Origin: Collinsella aerofaciens | GTDB lineage: Bacteria > Actinomycetota > Coriobacteriia > Coriobacteriales > Coriobacteriaceae | Length of the DNA stretch: 10,568 nucleotides | Direction of reading: 5' to 3' | Assembly (NCBI GenBank): GCA_030841765.1 | Contig: JAUUSS010000083.1 | Location: 1 to 10,568 of the forward strand | Part shown: in pieces, positions 8,873-10,568 of the stretch | How positions within the stretch are numbered: position 1 is the stretch's first letter | Layout: every line of letters starts with the position of its first letter | Notes under the pieces: model-generated | The model's database searches: none | Told to the model about the DNA's origin: nothing | The model's input: the letters and a program-made list of their open reading frames with translations, nothing else | Program-made: the position numbers and the translations under genes

Positions 8873-9100
8873 AAGCATCACCGGTCCGTTGTGTTTCCCG
8901 CCCGTTTCGAAACAATCGCGTAACGCACGCCCTACGAGTGGACACCGCCGACCTCAAGGGCGACAACATAGGCCCCAAGTTCGGCCTGCAAACTCACCTC
9001 TTCAAACATCTCAATCTGTAACAGTAAGACCCAATTTCCATCCCTAGTTGTTACAGATCAAGACATTTCGGCAATCCCCTTTCACCAGCCTATCCAAATA
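8873..9100. other. Divergent intergenic region between gltB and mntH
   Basis: No convincing gene. It contains palindrome copy 6 (9007-9065). From 8938 a plus-strand stretch reads as GTG GAC ACC GCC GAC CTC AAG and continues in a codon pattern that looks coding until a TAA inside copy 6 at 9019-9021. It has no ribosome binding site and is too short to call. Confidence 0.5.
9007..9065. repeat. Palindromic element copy 6
   Basis: Left arm 9007-9023 (CATCTCAATCTGTAACA), 25-base centre 9024-9048, right arm 9049-9065 (TGTTACAGATCAAGACA). It lies between the divergent gltB and mntH genes, more than 7 kb from the array. The outer arm positions are partly mismatched, while the inner TCTGTAAC / GTTACAGA is exact. 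The right flank (TTTCGGCA) is the same as the right flank of copy 2, so the repeated unit may extend a few bases beyond the palindrome. Confidence 0.88.
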
Positions 9101-9101
9101 C

Positions 9102-9150
9102 AACAATTTTGTTAGTCTTGGTTAACTTTTTAGCCTAAAACAGGTATCCT
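9102..9150 (+). promoter_or_regulatory. mntH promoter and probable metal-regulator operator
   Basis: An A/T-rich block contrasts with its surroundings. It holds two exact dyads: AACAA-TT-TTGTT (9102-9113) and TTTTAG-C-CTAAAA (9128-9140). A possible promoter is TTGGTT (9118-9123) and AGGTAT (9142-9147), 18 bp apart, which would place the second dyad between -35 and -10, the usual place for a repressor. DtxR/MntR-family regulators are the obvious candidates for an Nramp gene, but the match to a known box is not established here. The leader to the ATG is short (about 35-40 bases), leaving no room for a manganese riboswitch. Confidence 0.45.
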
Positions 9151-9186
9151 TTGCGGCGTCAAACAAACGACACGCAGGAGCGCACC

Positions 9187-10443
9187 ATGCTCAACCATCT
9201 CAAACATCATTTTGGCTCCCGACGCACCGGTGGTCACGGAGGCCTAGACATTGCGCGGCACATCGGCCCCGGGCTGCTCGTGACCGTCGGCTTTATCGAT
9301 CCGGGCAACTGGGCCTCAAATATGGCCGCGGGCTCGCAATTTGGCTACGCGCTGCTGTGGGTGGTCACGCTGTCCACGATTATGCTCATCGTGTTGCAGC
9401 ACAACGCTGCGCACCTGGGTATCGCCACGGGCGCCTGTCTTGCCGAGGCCACGACACGTTACCTCCCCCGCTTCGTTGGACGCACGGTGCTCGCCAGTGC
9501 CTATCTCGCGACCATCGCCACCGCCATGGCCGAAGTCCTGGGTGGCGCGATTGCCCTTCAAATGCTCTTTGGGCTGCCCGTGCGTGCGGGCTGCGTCATC
9601 GTGGCGGCAGTATCGATGGCGATGCTCATGACGAACTCCTACAAGCGTGCCGAACGCTGGATCATCGCCTTCGTAGGCGTGGTAGGACTCTCGTTTTTGG
9701 CCGAGCTTGCACTAGTCAAGGTCGACTGGCCGCAAGCCGCCGCAAGCTGGATCACGCCCAGTATGCCCACTGGCTCTGCCGCGATTATCGTGAGTGTCCT
9801 GGGTGCGGTCGTTATGCCCCACAACCTCTTTCTACACTCCGAGGTCATCCAATCCATGCACTTCGAAGGCCAAGGCGAGCAGGTTATCGAAGAGCGCCTG
9901 CGCTATGAGCTCTTCGACACGCTCTTTTCGATGGGCGTGGGCTGGGCAATCAACTCGGCCATGGTCATCCTGGCCGCAACGACCTTCTTTGCGCACGGCA
10001 TTGTCGTAGACGACCTCGCCGTCGCAGCGGACACGCTCTCCCCCATTCTGGGCCCGGCAAGCTCGACCATCTTTGCGGTGGCACTGCTGTTTGCGGGCAT
10101 ATCGAGTAGTGTGACGGCAGGCATGGCGGCAGGCACCATCACCGCGGGCATGTTCGACGAGGAATACGACATCCACGACCGACATTCCTCGATCGGGGTG
10201 GCGGCCTGTTTCGCCGGCGCAGTGGCGGCGTGTCTGGTCGTCCCAAATCCTTTTGAAGGTCTCATCTGGAGTCAGGCACTGCTGTCGCTTCAGCTGCCGA
10301 TTACGGTCTTTGTGCTCATACGGCTCACCAGCTCAGCCCACGTTATGGGCAAATACGCCAACTCGCGCCCGCTCAACGCGCTGCTCGTAGGGATCGGCGT
10401 CATCGTGACGATTCTCGACATCGTGCTGCTAACGGGGATGTAA
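9187..10443 (+). CDS. mntH: Nramp-family divalent metal (Mn/Fe) proton symporter
   Basis: Integral membrane transporter of 418 aa with about 11 hydrophobic segments, expected to import Mn2+ or Fe2+. The two metal-binding motifs are intact: DPGN in TM1 (D38, N41) and MPHN in TM6 (A207, M210, H212, H217). The methionine favours soft transition metals and argues against an Nramp-related magnesium transporter. Q369 in SLQLP (TM10) matches the third metal-site region. In TM3 the usual ATD-x-AE motif reads ATAMAE, so the aspartate of the proton pathway is alanine (A113) while the glutamate (E116) is kept. The start chosen is ATG at 9187, because AGGAG (9176-9180) sits 6 bases upstream; the reading frame is open further upstream to a TTG at 9151, but that would put the ribosome binding site inside the gene. 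It is divergent from gltB, stands alone and is followed by a terminator. The symbol mntH is assigned by family; the substrate is not shown by sequence alone. Confidence 0.93.
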   Translation: MLNHLKHHFGSRRTGGHGGLDIARHIGPGLLVTVGFIDPGNWASNMAAGSQFGYALLWVVTLSTIMLIVLQHNAAHLGIATGACLAEATTRYLPRFVGRTVLASAYLATIATAMAEVLGGAIALQMLFGLPVRAGCVIVAAVSMAMLMTNSYKRAERWIIAFVGVVGLSFLAELALVKVDWPQAAASWITPSMPTGSAAIIVSVLGAVVMPHNLFLHSEVIQSMHFEGQGEQVIEERLRYELFDTLFSMGVGWAINSAMVILAATTFFAHGIVVDDLAVAADTLSPILGPASSTIFAVALLFAGISSSVTAGMAAGTITAGMFDEEYDIHDRHSSIGVAACFAGAVAACLVVPNPFEGLIWSQALLSLQLPITVFVLIRLTSSAHVMGKYANSRPLNALLVGIGVIVTILDIVLLTGM

Positions 10444-10471
10444 TTGGGATGGCGTGACTGTCCAGATATAA

Positions 10472-10513
10472 CGTCTTAATCTGTAACACGTGAGACCGTT
10501 TTAAACCGTCAGA
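10472..10513. repeat. Palindromic element copy 7, right arm missing
   Basis: The left arm 10472-10488 (CGTCTTAATCTGTAACA) and a 25-base centre (10489-10513) ending in AGA, like copies 2 and 3, are present. The right arm expected at 10514-10530 is not recognisable; that stretch instead leads into the mntH terminator stem. It starts 28 bp after the mntH stop. Confidence 0.7.
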
Positions 10514-10520
10514 TAAATCA

Positions 10521-10545
10521 AAACCACCCCTAAAAGGGGTGGTTT
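10521..10545 (+). terminator. Terminator of mntH, possibly bidirectional
   Basis: A perfect 10-bp stem, AAACCACCCC (10521-10530) with GGGGTGGTTT (10536-10545), around a TAAAA loop. The U-rich end in the plus direction is short (TTT inside the stem, then GCTCTT). Read on the minus strand the stem ends in TTTTGATTT, so it may also stop transcription arriving from the right. Confidence 0.8.
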
Positions 10546-10551
10546 GCTCTT

Positions 10552-10564
10552 AGGGTATAACCCT
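10552..10564. other. Small palindrome at the right edge
   Basis: AGGGT-ATA-ACCCT, an exact 5-bp dyad just after the terminator. It may belong to the control region or 3' end of the next gene, which lies outside the window. Confidence 0.35.
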
Positions 10565-10568
10565 TGGA

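Noticed and set aside
9151..9186. Upstream TTG start for mntH adding 12 residues
   Set aside because: The AGGAG site at 9176-9180 is ideally spaced for the ATG at 9187 and would otherwise be inside the coding region; the extra residues do not resemble Nramp N-termini.
9102..9186. yybP-ykoY manganese riboswitch upstream of mntH
   Set aside because: The likely leader is too short, and no conserved riboswitch core is seen.

Overview
The window most resembles a high-GC gut actinobacterium of the Coriobacteriia, with Collinsella the best guess. This is an inference from GC content, codon use, strong AGGAGG-type ribosome binding sites and overall protein character; no database search was possible. 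Five protein genes are supported. Four are on the minus strand: a nuclease/AbiEi-like protein, a hypothetical protein, gltD and gltB. One, mntH, is on the plus strand.

Layout. 30-1489 holds five copies of a 59-bp palindromic element. One copy lies just after the 3' end of a gene for an AbiEi-like plus DUF559/Vsr-like nuclease protein (96-1166), and four lie in a regular 80-bp-period array just upstream of it. 1526-2233 is an unrecognised 235-aa protein whose ribosome binding site can be masked by a leader hairpin. 2234-2639 is non-coding and contains a composite inverted repeat that probably terminates the glutamate synthase operon. 2640-8824 is the gltB-gltD operon, read leftwards and encoding both subunits of NADPH-dependent glutamate synthase. 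8825-9186 is a divergent intergenic region with the gltB leader, a sixth copy of the palindrome and an A/T-rich mntH control region with nested palindromes. 9187-10443 is an Nramp-family metal transporter. It is followed by a half-eroded seventh copy of the palindrome, a terminator and a small palindrome at the window edge.

How the genes relate. gltB and gltD form one metabolic unit for ammonium assimilation into glutamate. mntH is an independent Mn/Fe uptake gene, probably metal regulated. The two genes at the left are accessory or unknown.

The part least explained by known features is the palindromic element. It has two 17-base arms related to TGTCTCAATCTGTAACA and its reverse complement, always separated by exactly 25 bases, and occurs seven times in about 10.5 kb, always between genes. 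Its tight bracketing of a nuclease gene, the 80-bp tandem periodicity and paired changes in the loop make it the best candidate for an undescribed system, perhaps a REP/RAYT-like palindrome family with an associated nuclease or a family of regulator binding sites.
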